DNA from: an uncultured Opitutaceae bacterium
GTDB lineage: Bacteria; Verrucomicrobiota; Verrucomicrobiia; Opitutales; Opitutaceae
DNA: 36,883 nt
Assembly: GCA_937902925.1 (NCBI GenBank)
Contig: CALFNN010000033.1
Span: 1 to 36,883 of the forward strand
Direction of reading: 5' to 3'
Positions 13,064 through 22,221 of this stretch are shown one piece after another. Within the stretch, counting starts at the first letter, position 1; each line of letters starts with the position of its first letter. The notes under the pieces are model-generated. The model was not told where the DNA came from. It saw nothing but the letters and a program-made list of their open reading frames with translations, and did no database searches. The position numbers and the translations under genes are program-made.

Positions 13064-15820
13064 ATGAGTCCGCTCCGCAAACTTCGTGCGCTCTTCCGCA
13101 AAGAAAAACTCGACGCCGAGATGTCCGAGGAGATGCGGCTGCATCTCGAGCAGCGGACGCGGGAGAATATCGCGAGTGGCATGGCGCCGGAAGACGCGCG
13201 TTACGCGGCGCTGCGGAAATTCGGCGGAGTGGAGCAGGCGAAGGAACGCGCTCGCGAGCAGCGGGGGTGGATGTGGCTGGAGCAAATCGGGCAGGATCTC
13301 CGTTTCGCGGTGCGAATGCTGTGGAAAACGCCGGGCTTCACGGTCACCGCGGTGCTGACGCTGGCGCTTGGGATCGGGGTGAACGCGGCCTTGTTTGCGA
13401 TCTACGACTTCGCGGCCCTGCGGCCGTTGCCGAGCCGGGAGCCGGATGAATTGGTGGAGTTGCGCGCACGCGAAAGCAAGGTGTCCGGCGGGATCGACCC
13501 GCGGTTTTCCTACCTGGACTACCTCGACTACTGCGCCGGCACGAAGGCATTTTCCTCCATCGCCGCGGTGCGGTCGAACCTGGTGCGCCTGCCCGACGGG
13601 CTTGCGTCGGAAACCGGGTCGCCGTTGGAATCCGGACCGGGCATCGTCGAGGTGCAGGCGGTTTCGGGAAATTATTTCTCCACCCTGGGCGCGGAGATGG
13701 CGCTCGGCCGCGATTTCCTGCCCGAGGAAGCGGGCGCGCATGCCGGCCTGCCTGTCATGGTGGTGAGCTATCTGTTTTGGCAGACCCACCTCCACGGCGA
13801 CCCCAACGTGCTGGGCCGGACGTTGACGGCGCTGGATCGCCGCGGCACCGGCCGCAGCGTCTGCACGATCGTCGGGGTGACGGCGCCGGATTTTGTCGGA
13901 CAGAAGCCGGTGCCGCCGGCGGGTTGGATTCCGCTGACGGCGAATCCCGCGGCGCTCGGCGACCGGAAGCAGCCGTTCGTCTCGCTGATCGGACGGATGC
14001 GCGTGGGGGTTTCGCCGGCGCAAGCCTCGACGGATCTCAGTTTGATCGCCGAACGACTCGGCCAGCTCTATCCCCAGGAGCGACGCGCGGCTTGGGTTGC
14101 CCTGACGCCGGGGATGAGGGTGACCGACGTCGCGATGAATCCGCAGTTCGCGCTGGCCATGTCGCCGGTGCTGATCGGTTTCGCGCTGGTGCTCGTGATT
14201 GCCTGCCTGAACGTGGCGAACCTGCTGCTCGCGCGCGGGCTCGCCCGGCAACACGAGATCGGCGTGCGGTTGGTCCTCGGGGCGGGCCGCGGGCGGATCG
14301 TGCGGCAGTTGTTCGTGGAGAATTTCCTGCTGTGCGTGCTGGGCACGGGCGCCGCGCTGCTATTCGCGGTCTGGATGCTGCAGGCTTTCAAGCCCGTGGT
14401 CATGTCGATGCTTTCGGGTGAAATCGAGGTGCGGAATTCCCTGGCGATGGTCGACCTCAGCCTCGACCGGCGCATCGTTGGGTTCGGTGCGCTGCTGGCG
14501 GCGATCGCGGGCCTGACGGCGGGATTGATGCCGGCACTGCACTCGGTGCGGCGCGACGGAATCTTCGCGCTGAAGCACGACGGCTCGGCGTTCGGCCGCA
14601 GGATGACACCGTCGCGCGTGCGCAACCTGCTGCTCGTCGGCCAGGTCGCCGTCTGCCTGACCATGCTGGCGGTTTCGGGGATCATGACCGGCAGGCTCCT
14701 GCAGGCGCGCCGCGGCGAAGCGGGGTTTTCCACCGACAATGTCTATCAGGTGGGACCCGCCGCCTTGGGCCCGGTCGGAACCATGTGGTCCAGCGATCCG
14801 CTCGGGGCCGTGGAAACGCTGCGTTCACTTCCCGGCGTGGCCTCGGCGGCGGTGGTGGCCGCGACGCCGCTGCGCAAACCGGGGGGCAATGTCAGCTCGC
14901 TGCTCGTGAAAGTGGCCGGGGGAAGCCCGGACAAGATCAGCTACAATCGGATTTCGGCAGGATTCTTCGAAACGTTCGGCGTGTCCGTGCAGCGCGGCCG
15001 GGGCTTCACGCCGCGCGAGGTCGCGCTCGGCGCATCGGTCGTGGTCGTGAGCGAGGCCGCGGCGCAGTGGCTGTGGCCGGGGCGGGAGGCGGTGGGGCAG
15101 TTCCTGGCGGTCGATGCCGGGACACTGGATCGCGCCGGCGGCGCCGGAGGCGTCAAGTCGAACCAAAATTACCGGGACTGCGAGGTCATCGGGGTGGTGC
15201 GCGACATCAAGAGCAACTGGTCGGAGGACGGCGAGCCGCGGTTGTTGTGGTTTCCGCTGCCGGCGACGGGCGCCACCGGGAGCATCTTTGTGCGGTTGCA
15301 GGTGGATTCCCCCGGAGCCTTGCGTGCCATCGAACGCGCGACGAACGAAGCCGGGCTGCCCGTGCAGTTCCAGGAAAGACTGGCGGCGATCGTCGACCGG
15401 GGACTGACCCCGTTCCGGGCGTTTGCGGGATTGAGCGCGGCGCTCAGCGGCTTGGCGCTCGTGCTGGCGACGGTCGGACTCTACGGCGTGATGTCGTTCG
15501 GGGTGAACCAGCGGGTGAGGGAAATCGGCGTGCGTCTGGCCCTCGGCGCGACGGCGGGGCGCGTGACCGGGTTGTTCGTGCGCCAGGGCATGAGGCTCGT
15601 AACGTCGGGCGTGGTGATCGGACTCGCCGGCGGCGCGGCCTTCGCGGTGCTGCTCAAAAAGGCGCTGCCCGGCGCACGCTTTGTCAGCGACGTGGCATTT
15701 TGCTGCGAAGTGTTCGCAGTCGTGACGCTGTTTTTGGCGGTCGTGGCGCTGATCGGTTGCTGGCTGCCGGCGCGACGGGCGGCGAAGGTCGATCCGATGG
15801 TGGCGCTGAGAGCGGAGTGA
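13064..15820 (+). CDS. ADOP-family duplicated ABC permease P5
   Basis: A 918-residue permease, the longest here. The prefix is type B (KLDAEMSEEMRLHLEQRTRE; FGGVEQAKERAREQRG). First membrane helix about 91-113. The first FtsX module is near 366-435 (VIACLNVANLLLARGLARQH; EIGVRLVLGAGRGRIVRQLF). The second periplasmic domain contains a Gly/Ala-rich insertion near residues 686-700 (DAGTLDRAGGAGGVKSNQNY) not seen in the paralogues, which accounts for part of the extra length. The C-terminal module has ATVGLYGVMSFGVNQRVREI and ends LPARRAAKVDPMVALRAE. First permease under PadR2. Confidence 0.91.
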   Translation: MSPLRKLRALFRKEKLDAEMSEEMRLHLEQRTRENIASGMAPEDARYAALRKFGGVEQAKERAREQRGWMWLEQIGQDLRFAVRMLWKTPGFTVTAVLTLALGIGVNAALFAIYDFAALRPLPSREPDELVELRARESKVSGGIDPRFSYLDYLDYCAGTKAFSSIAAVRSNLVRLPDGLASETGSPLESGPGIVEVQAVSGNYFSTLGAEMALGRDFLPEEAGAHAGLPVMVVSYLFWQTHLHGDPNVLGRTLTALDRRGTGRSVCTIVGVTAPDFVGQKPVPPAGWIPLTANPAALGDRKQPFVSLIGRMRVGVSPAQASTDLSLIAERLGQLYPQERRAAWVALTPGMRVTDVAMNPQFALAMSPVLIGFALVLVIACLNVANLLLARGLARQHEIGVRLVLGAGRGRIVRQLFVENFLLCVLGTGAALLFAVWMLQAFKPVVMSMLSGEIEVRNSLAMVDLSLDRRIVGFGALLAAIAGLTAGLMPALHSVRRDGIFALKHDGSAFGRRMTPSRVRNLLLVGQVAVCLTMLAVSGIMTGRLLQARRGEAGFSTDNVYQVGPAALGPVGTMWSSDPLGAVETLRSLPGVASAAVVAATPLRKPGGNVSSLLVKVAGGSPDKISYNRISAGFFETFGVSVQRGRGFTPREVALGASVVVVSEAAAQWLWPGREAVGQFLAVDAGTLDRAGGAGGVKSNQNYRDCEVIGVVRDIKSNWSEDGEPRLLWFPLPATGATGSIFVRLQVDSPGALRAIERATNEAGLPVQFQERLAAIVDRGLTPFRAFAGLSAALSGLALVLATVGLYGVMSFGVNQRVREIGVRLALGATAGRVTGLFVRQGMRLVTSGVVIGLAGGAAFAVLLKKALPGARFVSDVAFCCEVFAVVTLFLAVVALIGCWLPARRAAKVDPMVALRAE

Positions 15821-15830
15821 GGACCAATGC

Positions 15831-15928
15831 ATCGTTCTCGTTCTCTTAATCGTTCTCGTAATCGGCCTGAAATCCTCCGCTCCCTTTTCAAACGAGAGAA
15901 CGAGAAAGATTAAGAGAACGAGAACGAT
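15831..15928. repeat. Intergenic palindromic element, copy 2
   Basis: Arms 15831-15859 and 15900-15928 are reverse complements at 28 of 29 positions, with a 40-nt loop. Arms and parts of the loop (TCGG, CTGAAAT) match the copy at 5929-6028, so the two are one family. It fills the gap between P5 and P6 and ends 10 nt before the P6 ATG. Conserved stems with variable loops favour a structural role in DNA or RNA over a coding one. Confidence 0.85.
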
Positions 15929-15938
15929 TTCCTAGAAG

Positions 15939-18530
15939 ATGAAACTGCTCCGAAAACTTCGCGCGCTGCTCCGCAGGGGAAAAATCGAGGCCGAGATGTC
16001 CGAGGAGATGCGGCTGCACCTGGAGCGGCGGACGGAGGAGAATGTCGCGGCTGGCATGCCGGCGGATGAGGCGCGCTACGCGGCGCTGCGAAAATTCGGC
16101 GGCGTGGAGCAGGCGAAGGAGTTGGCACGCGACCAACGGCCGTGGCGCTGGAGCGACGAGGTGGTGCAGGACGTGCGCTACGGCCTGCGGCAACTCGGGC
16201 GGAATCCGGGATTCACGACTATCACGGTGTTGACGCTCGCACTCGGGATCGGTGCGAACACCGCGATGTTCAGCGTGGTCAACGCGGTCCTGTTGCGCCC
16301 ACTGCCGTATCGCGATCCGGACCGGCTGATGATGCTCGACGAAAAGTGGCAGCCCCGCTTCTCGCATTTCGAGGCGACGGTCAGGGATGTGCTCGCCTGG
16401 CAGGAACAGAGCCGCAGCTTCGCGGCGCTCGCGATGTATGGGAATGCGACGTTCAACCTGACCGGCGACGACCGGCCCGAACGGCTGACGGGTGCCCGCG
16501 TGGGCACCAATCTGCCCGCGCTCCTGGGCGTCGAGCCGGCACTCGGCCGCGGCTTCGCGCCCGAGGAAGCCGCCCCGGGCAAGGACAACGTGGTGCTGTT
16601 GAGCGATCGGCTGTGGCGGCGGCGCTTTGGTGGCGACTCGCGCGTCCTCGGCACCGCCATCCGGCTCAATGGTGCGAGCTACACCGTCATCGGAGTCATG
16701 CCGGCTTCGTTCGATTTCCCCTCGGGCGCCGAGCTCTGGAAGCCGATGGGAATCTCCGATCGGGACTTGACGACCGGGCACTTCGTGTGGGCCGTCGCGC
16801 GCCTGCAACCGGGGGTGACGCCCGCACAGGCGCAGGCCGAACTCGACGCGATCCTGCAGGGAGTGCAGCCGAAATACGTGTGGAGCGCCAACGTCGTCCC
16901 GCTCCCGGAATATTTCGTGGGCGACGTGCGGCTGGCGCTCATGCTGCTGCTCGGCGCGGCCGGCCTCGTGTTGCTGATCGCGTGCTCGAATGTCACCAAT
17001 CTGCTGCTGATGCGGGCGGCGGTGCGGCGAAACGAGATTCTGCTAAGGGCCTCGCTCGGCGCGAGCCGCGATCGCATTGTGCGGCAATTGCTAACGGAAA
17101 CGCTGCTGCTAGCGTTACTCGGCGGTTGCGGCGGTCTGGTGCTCGCGTTTGGTGCGATGCAGTTCGTGAAGTCGCTTCACCTCGCCGGCATCCCGCGGCT
17201 CGAACAGGCGTCGCTGGATTATCCCGTGCTGCTGCTCACGCTGATCGTCTCGACACTCACCGGGTTGCTCTTCGGCCTCGTGCCTGCCTTCCGGCTCTCA
17301 CGCGAAGATTTTGCCGGGGGGCTGAAGACGAGGAACGGCATCGGCGCGACGGCCGCGCGACCGTGGATGCGCCATGCGCTCGTCGTCTCCGAGCTGGCGC
17401 TGGCGCTCGTGCTGCTGACCGGCGCGGGGCTGCTGCTGAAAAGTTTTTCACGGCTCAACGCCGTGCCGCGTGGGTTCAATCCCGAGAGCGTCCTGACCGC
17501 GAAAGTCGGGCTGCCGGCCGCCGGCTACAACGAGCCCGCGCGGCAGACGCAGTTCGTGGAACGATTGCTCGAGGGCTTGCGCACTGCGCCGGAGGTGCGC
17601 GCGGTCGCGGTCTCGACGGGCCTGCCCTTCGCGAACGCGGACGATGCCGGCATCGCGTTCGACGGTCGCGACGCCGGTTCGCCGCTCGTGGGCACCACGG
17701 CCAACTATTACCGCGTGAGCCCCGCCTATCTCGCCGCGCTGCAAATTCCCCTAAGCCGCGGGCGCCTTTTCACCGAGGCCGATATCGCCGGGCGGCCACC
17801 GGTTGTCTTGATCAATGAGACGATGGCGCGCCGGTTTTTCCCCGACGTCGATCCGATCGGGCGGAAGCTGGACATCGGCGGGCCGACCTACATGCGGGAA
17901 ATCGTCGGTGTCGTCGGCGACGTGAAGCAGGCCGGCTTGAAAACACCGCCGGCTCCGCAGGTCTACGAGCCGTTCGCGCAGAAGCCGGGGCGTTCCTTCA
18001 ACATCGTCGTGCGCGGCACGGGCGATCCCGCGCGCCTCGCCGAAACGATCCGCCGGTCCGTGCTGGCCCTCGACGCCAATCTGCCGGTCTCCGATGTCCG
18101 GACGATGAGCGATCGCGTCGAGGATGCGCTGACGCGCGACTGGTTTTCCGTCTTTCTGCTAGGGCTGTTCGCCGCGCTGGCGCTCGTGCTGACGGCGGTC
18201 GGCATCTACGGCGTGATCGCTTATTCGGTCACACAACGCACGCGCGAGATCGGCATCCGGCTCGCGCTCGGCGCCACTCCACGCGGCATCCTGCAACTCG
18301 TGGTCGGGCAAAGCCTGCGCGTGGTGGCCATCGGGCTCGCGATGGGGCTGGTCGCGGCCCTGGCGCTGTCGCGCGTGTTCGGCAGCCTGCTCTACAATGT
18401 GGCCCCGCGCGATCCGATCACGTTTGCCGCGGTGCCGCTGCTCCTGCTCGGGGTTGCGCTGATGGCGACGTTTCTTCCCGCCCGTCGCGCCGTGCGCGTC
18501 GACCCCCTCGAGACGCTTCGCGCTGAATGA
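15939..18530 (+). CDS. ADOP-family duplicated ABC permease P6
   Basis: An 863-residue permease. The prefix is type B (KIEAEMSEEMRLHLERRTEE; NVAAGMPADEARYAALRKFG). First membrane helix about 91-113, followed by the first periplasmic domain with FAPEEAAPGKDNVVLLSDRL. The first FtsX module is near 335-405 (LLIACSNVTNLLLMRAAVRR; SLGASRDRIVRQLLTETLLL). The C-terminal module has TAVGIYGVIAYSVTQRTREI and ends LPARRAVRVDPLETLRAE. P7 starts only 4 nt after its stop, so P6 and P7 are almost certainly cotranslated. Among the permeases here this one looks closest to a textbook ADOP in length and motifs. Confidence 0.92.
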   Translation: MKLLRKLRALLRRGKIEAEMSEEMRLHLERRTEENVAAGMPADEARYAALRKFGGVEQAKELARDQRPWRWSDEVVQDVRYGLRQLGRNPGFTTITVLTLALGIGANTAMFSVVNAVLLRPLPYRDPDRLMMLDEKWQPRFSHFEATVRDVLAWQEQSRSFAALAMYGNATFNLTGDDRPERLTGARVGTNLPALLGVEPALGRGFAPEEAAPGKDNVVLLSDRLWRRRFGGDSRVLGTAIRLNGASYTVIGVMPASFDFPSGAELWKPMGISDRDLTTGHFVWAVARLQPGVTPAQAQAELDAILQGVQPKYVWSANVVPLPEYFVGDVRLALMLLLGAAGLVLLIACSNVTNLLLMRAAVRRNEILLRASLGASRDRIVRQLLTETLLLALLGGCGGLVLAFGAMQFVKSLHLAGIPRLEQASLDYPVLLLTLIVSTLTGLLFGLVPAFRLSREDFAGGLKTRNGIGATAARPWMRHALVVSELALALVLLTGAGLLLKSFSRLNAVPRGFNPESVLTAKVGLPAAGYNEPARQTQFVERLLEGLRTAPEVRAVAVSTGLPFANADDAGIAFDGRDAGSPLVGTTANYYRVSPAYLAALQIPLSRGRLFTEADIAGRPPVVLINETMARRFFPDVDPIGRKLDIGGPTYMREIVGVVGDVKQAGLKTPPAPQVYEPFAQKPGRSFNIVVRGTGDPARLAETIRRSVLALDANLPVSDVRTMSDRVEDALTRDWFSVFLLGLFAALALVLTAVGIYGVIAYSVTQRTREIGIRLALGATPRGILQLVVGQSLRVVAIGLAMGLVAALALSRVFGSLLYNVAPRDPITFAAVPLLLLGVALMATFLPARRAVRVDPLETLRAE

Positions 18531-18534
18531 TCAC

Positions 18535-21162
18535 ATGAAACGCCTTTTCGCCCGACTGGGTTCGTTGTTCCGCAAATCGAAACTCGAGGCCGAGATGTCC
18601 GAGGAGATGCGGCTGCACCTGGAGCGACGCACGGAGGAGAATGTTGCGAGTGGGATGTCGTCGTCGGACGCGCGCTTCGCGGCGCTGCGAAAATTCGGCG
18701 GCGTGGAGCAGGCCAAGGAGCGTGCGCGCGAGCAGCGGGGTGGAATGTGGCTCGAGCACCTCGTGCGCGACACGCGGCACGGCTGGCGGATGATCGTGAA
18801 GGCGCCGCTGCTCTCAGGGGTGATTGTGCTTTCGCTCGGCATCGGCGTGGGAGTCAATGCCGTGATCTTCTCGTGGATCCGCAGCCTCGTCTTCCGGCCG
18901 ATCCCGGGGGTCGCGGACGCGACGCGATTCCACCTCGTCGAGCCGAAGACCGACGCCGGGTCCTATCCCGGTGCGTCGTGGACCGAGTATCGCGACCTGC
19001 GCGAGCGGCTGCGGGCGTTCGACGGGCTGCTGGCGTTCAAGATGCTCCCGCTGAATCTCGGCGAGCCGGGCCGCGAGGAACGGGTCTACGCGCAGCTCGT
19101 GTCGGGCAATTATTTTTCCGCGCTTGGGCTGCGGCCGGCCGCCGGACGGTTTCTGCGCGACGACGAAACGGCGCGGCCGGGCGGGGCGGCCGTGGTCGTG
19201 ATCTCGCACAATTTCTGGCGGACGCATTTCGACGGCAGGCCGGACCTGCTCGGACGAAAGCTCAGGCTCAACGGGCAGTTGCTGACGATCGTCGGCGTCG
19301 CTCCCGAGGGATTCCTCGGCACGGTCACGGGACTGGATTTCGACCTGTGGGCGCCGGCGACGCTGGCGCCGGTGTTGTTGACGGGATCGAGCGAACTCGA
19401 GGCGCGCGACACCCGCGGCTACTCGGTGATGGGCACGCTCCGGGCCGGCGCAACGCTGGCGCAGGCGCAGACCGAACTCGACGCGACCATGAAGGCGCTG
19501 GCGGCGGGGTTCCCGGCGAGCAACGCGAACGTCGGCGCGGAATTGCTGCCGTTCTGGCGGTCGCCGCGCGGCGCCGCGCGCCTTCTGCTCGGGGCGCTCG
19601 CCGTGCTGCAAGGGTTCATGCTGCTGGTGTTGCTCGTCGTCTGCGCGAACGCCGCGAACCTCCTCCTCGCGCGTTCGACGACGCGCCGGCGCGAGATCGG
19701 CGTCCGGCTCGCGCTTGGTGCCCGGCCGCTCCAGATTCTGCGCCTGCTGCTGGTGGAGAGTGTCCTCCTCGGCGTCGGGGCGTCGATGCTCGGCGGATTG
19801 CTGGCGGTCTGGGGCACGACGGCGGTCCGTGCGGTTCCGCTGCCCGGCGTGTTTCCCTTCCGGTTCGAGACGGGACTTGAGGCGGGCGGTCTGGCGTTCA
19901 CGGCATTGCTGGGCATCGGGTGCGCGATCGTGTTCGGCCTCGCCCCGGCGGTCCAGGCGGCGCGGGTGGACTCGCAGCTCGCGCTGCGCGCCGCGAAGAC
20001 GCCGGCCGGCCGGCGCGGATTTCGCAACGTGCTGGTGGCCGTCGAGGTCGCGCTGGCGTTGTTCGTCCTCGTCGTCGCGGCGCTGTTTCTCCGGAATTTT
20101 CTCGAGACGCGCACCGCCGATCCCGGTTTCCGGGCGGACGGCGTGCTGCTGGCCGCCTACGACCGGAGCAGCGCGGGCTACGACAAGGCGGCCGGCGTCG
20201 CGCTGACCGACGAGCTTCTGCGGCGGCTGCGGGCGACGCCGGGAGTGGAGGCGGCGGCCGTGGCGTCGTGGGTGCCGCTGGATTTTCACGCGATGCCGCT
20301 CGGGGCGTTCAAGATCGATGGGCGCGAGCGCAGCGACGGCGGACTGGAGCGGTCGATCACCTACACCGTCACGCCCGGCTATTTCGACCTGATGAAGATC
20401 CCGCTGGTGGCGGGGCATGATTTCGATCCGCTGGCGGACACGGCGCACGGACCGCAGGTGGTCGTCAACGAGGAGTTCGCCCGTCGCTTTTTCCCGGGGA
20501 TTTCGCCGCTCGGTCACCGGATCGGAGGAAAACCGCCGGGGTATGAAGTCGTCGGCGTGGTGCGCAACGCGCTCTACGAGACGTTCGGCGAGCCGGTGAA
20601 ACCGATGATGTATTTTTCGTATCGCGACCGGTTCAACCCCGCCGGCCAGATCCATGTGCGCACGCACGACGCGGAGGCGGCGTTTGCGCCCGAATTGCGC
20701 CGCGTCGTCCGCGGCATCGACCCGGCGTTTGTGCTCAACGACGTGCGCACGCTGACGGAGCACGTGGACAAGAACCTGTTCTTCCGGAAGATTCCGGCCC
20801 GGCTCTTCGCGGTGCTCGGGCCGCTGATCCTGCTGCTGGCGGCGGTCGGCATCTATGCCGTGGTCGCCTATGCGGTGGCGCAGCGGACAGCGGAGATCGG
20901 CGTGCGACTCGCCTTGGGCGCCTCGACCGGCCGCGTCGTGCGCGAGATCGTGGGGGAGAGCATGAAAGTGGTTTGTTACGGTGCGGTGCCGGCGTGGCTG
21001 GTGTCGGTCGTGGTGATGCTGCACCTGCGCGGCGGCGTCCTGAACCTGATGATCCTGCTCGGGGTGCCGGGTGCGCTGTTGGGCGTGGCGTGGCTTGCCG
21101 CGTGGCTGCCCGCACGCCGGGCGGCGCGCGTCGATCCGGTCGTGGCGCTGAGGGCGGAGTGA
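18535..21162 (+). CDS. ADOP-family duplicated ABC permease P7
   Basis: An 875-residue permease. The prefix is type B (KLEAEMSEEMRLHLERRTEE; NVASGMSSSDARFAALRKFG). The first membrane helix (about 91-112) reads LLSGVIVLSLGIGVGVNAVI, somewhat diverged from its paralogues. The first FtsX module is near 358-425 (VVCANAANLLLARSTTRRRE; IGVRLALGARPLQILRLLLV). The C-terminal module has AAVGIYAVVAYAVAQRTAEI and ends LPARRAARVDPVVALRAE. It is the last gene that clearly belongs to the PadR2 block; a 262-nt gap follows. Confidence 0.91.
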   Translation: MKRLFARLGSLFRKSKLEAEMSEEMRLHLERRTEENVASGMSSSDARFAALRKFGGVEQAKERAREQRGGMWLEHLVRDTRHGWRMIVKAPLLSGVIVLSLGIGVGVNAVIFSWIRSLVFRPIPGVADATRFHLVEPKTDAGSYPGASWTEYRDLRERLRAFDGLLAFKMLPLNLGEPGREERVYAQLVSGNYFSALGLRPAAGRFLRDDETARPGGAAVVVISHNFWRTHFDGRPDLLGRKLRLNGQLLTIVGVAPEGFLGTVTGLDFDLWAPATLAPVLLTGSSELEARDTRGYSVMGTLRAGATLAQAQTELDATMKALAAGFPASNANVGAELLPFWRSPRGAARLLLGALAVLQGFMLLVLLVVCANAANLLLARSTTRRREIGVRLALGARPLQILRLLLVESVLLGVGASMLGGLLAVWGTTAVRAVPLPGVFPFRFETGLEAGGLAFTALLGIGCAIVFGLAPAVQAARVDSQLALRAAKTPAGRRGFRNVLVAVEVALALFVLVVAALFLRNFLETRTADPGFRADGVLLAAYDRSSAGYDKAAGVALTDELLRRLRATPGVEAAAVASWVPLDFHAMPLGAFKIDGRERSDGGLERSITYTVTPGYFDLMKIPLVAGHDFDPLADTAHGPQVVVNEEFARRFFPGISPLGHRIGGKPPGYEVVGVVRNALYETFGEPVKPMMYFSYRDRFNPAGQIHVRTHDAEAAFAPELRRVVRGIDPAFVLNDVRTLTEHVDKNLFFRKIPARLFAVLGPLILLLAAVGIYAVVAYAVAQRTAEIGVRLALGASTGRVVREIVGESMKVVCYGAVPAWLVSVVVMLHLRGGVLNLMILLGVPGALLGVAWLAAWLPARRAARVDPVVALRAE

Positions 21163-21424
21163 CATGGGGATGGGACATGCCACGGGCCCCGCGACCCGCT
21201 CCCAAAGAAGATGGGCTCGCGGATCGGCTGAGCGTCGCATGGCGGGCGGATCGCGACGGGGACGGCTCCGGGGCCACGGCGCCCGGCTCGCCGGCAACGG
21301 CTGCGCAGCGTTGAACAATTTCCGCGAAGCGGCGGGGCGGGGAACGGCGTAGAGTCGCCGCGTCGTCCTTCCCAACCAATCGGCGCGAGCCACCACCGTC
21401 CTTGTTGCCCTGACGAGTGCCGTC
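21163..21424. other. Intergenic region between P7 and the NTF2-like gene
   Basis: No convincing gene is present; short open frames here have no recognisable domain. A modest hairpin can form from CCGCGA (21189-21194) with TCGCGG (21217-21222) plus an inner CCC/GGG, without a T-run, so it is not a clear terminator. The last 72 nt (21353-21424) are open in frame with the following gene and would encode a basic then hydrophobic stretch. They contain no ATG, GTG or TTG in that frame. Confidence 0.4.
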
Positions 21425-21880
21425 ATGGTCGTGGCGCTGGCGTTGTATTTTGCAACCGGGAGCGCGGGTCGGGCGGAACGGCAGGATGCGGCCGGCAGGC
21501 AGGACGTGCTCGCCGCCTACGACGGAATGATCGCGGCCGCCGAGGCGCTCAACGTCGATGAACTTTACCGCCAGGTCCTCGACAATGATCAGGGTGCGCT
21601 GGCCGTCAACGGCCAGCTCATCCTCACGCGCGCGGCCGCCCTCGAGCGGACGCGCGCCAATTTTCGCAACCTCACCCGCGTCAAGTATCGCGTCGCCGAG
21701 CGGCATGTCACGATGCTGGGCGCCGACGTCGCGGTGCTGGTCGCGACCGGCACCAGCCAGGCCGACGTGGCGGACGGCCGGAGTTTTTCCACCGACTTCG
21801 TGCACACGGTGGTCTTCGTGCGGCGCGATGGCGCGTGGCGCGTGATTCATTCGCACCAATCGACCCCCGTGCCGCGCTGA
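21425..21880 (+). CDS. NTF2-like / SnoaL-like (DUF4440-type) protein with N-terminal hydrophobic segment
   Basis: A 151-residue protein. Residues 1-14 are hydrophobic (MVVALALYFATGSAG), then a cone-shaped NTF2-like fold is suggested by ILAAY-like helices (QDVLAAYDGMIAAAEALNVD), the central strands, and the C-terminal pair VHTVVFVRRDGAWRVIHSHQ, characteristic of the DUF4440/SnoaL group. Members of this superfamily are small-molecule-binding proteins or enzymes of very varied function, so no reaction is assigned. The hydrophobic N-terminus suggests export or membrane anchoring. Upstream in-frame codons extend the hydrophobic segment (TTVLVALTSAVMVVALALYF) and a CTG at 21410 could start it, so the annotated start may be too short. 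It lies between P7 and P8 on the same strand. Confidence 0.7.
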   Translation: MVVALALYFATGSAGRAERQDAAGRQDVLAAYDGMIAAAEALNVDELYRQVLDNDQGALAVNGQLILTRAAALERTRANFRNLTRVKYRVAERHVTMLGADVAVLVATGTSQADVADGRSFSTDFVHTVVFVRRDGAWRVIHSHQSTPVPR

Positions 21881-22221
21881 CCACGCACCGCGGGTGGCCG
21901 GCTTCCCCGTGAAAAGTCTCGTTCGAAAACTCCGCATCCGTTGGCAGGCGATAAGTGGCGATTGTGCGTCCGTCCCACTTCGGGGATTCGCGCATTCCGA
22001 ATCCGATGGCGATTCGGGGACTGCGGCGCGTGCGGAAAAAGGCGCTTCGTCGCAACTCGTTCGCCGGCTGCGGCATCGTGCGCAGCCGGCAGATTGGAAC
22101 GCGCAGTGCTGACTTGATTCCCGTTCTCCACGGCCCAACGGCGCCCGCGCCGTTCACCACTCCTCCGCAATCTTCGCGCCGCTGACGCGCCCAACGCCGG
22201 CGGCCCGGTCCGTGCCAGAAC
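21881..22221. other. 341-nt intergenic region with two perfect hairpins
   Basis: No protein gene is supported. Two perfect inverted repeats are visible. CCGAATC at 21997-22003 pairs with GATTCGG at 22011-22017 (7-nt loop). GCCGGCTGCG at 22063-22072 pairs with CGCAGCCGGC at 22081-22090 (8-nt loop). Neither is followed by a T-run, so they are not obvious intrinsic terminators. The region is long for this compact array and may hold the promoter for P8, an untranslated leader or a small RNA. No clear -35/-10 pair was found. Confidence 0.4.
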
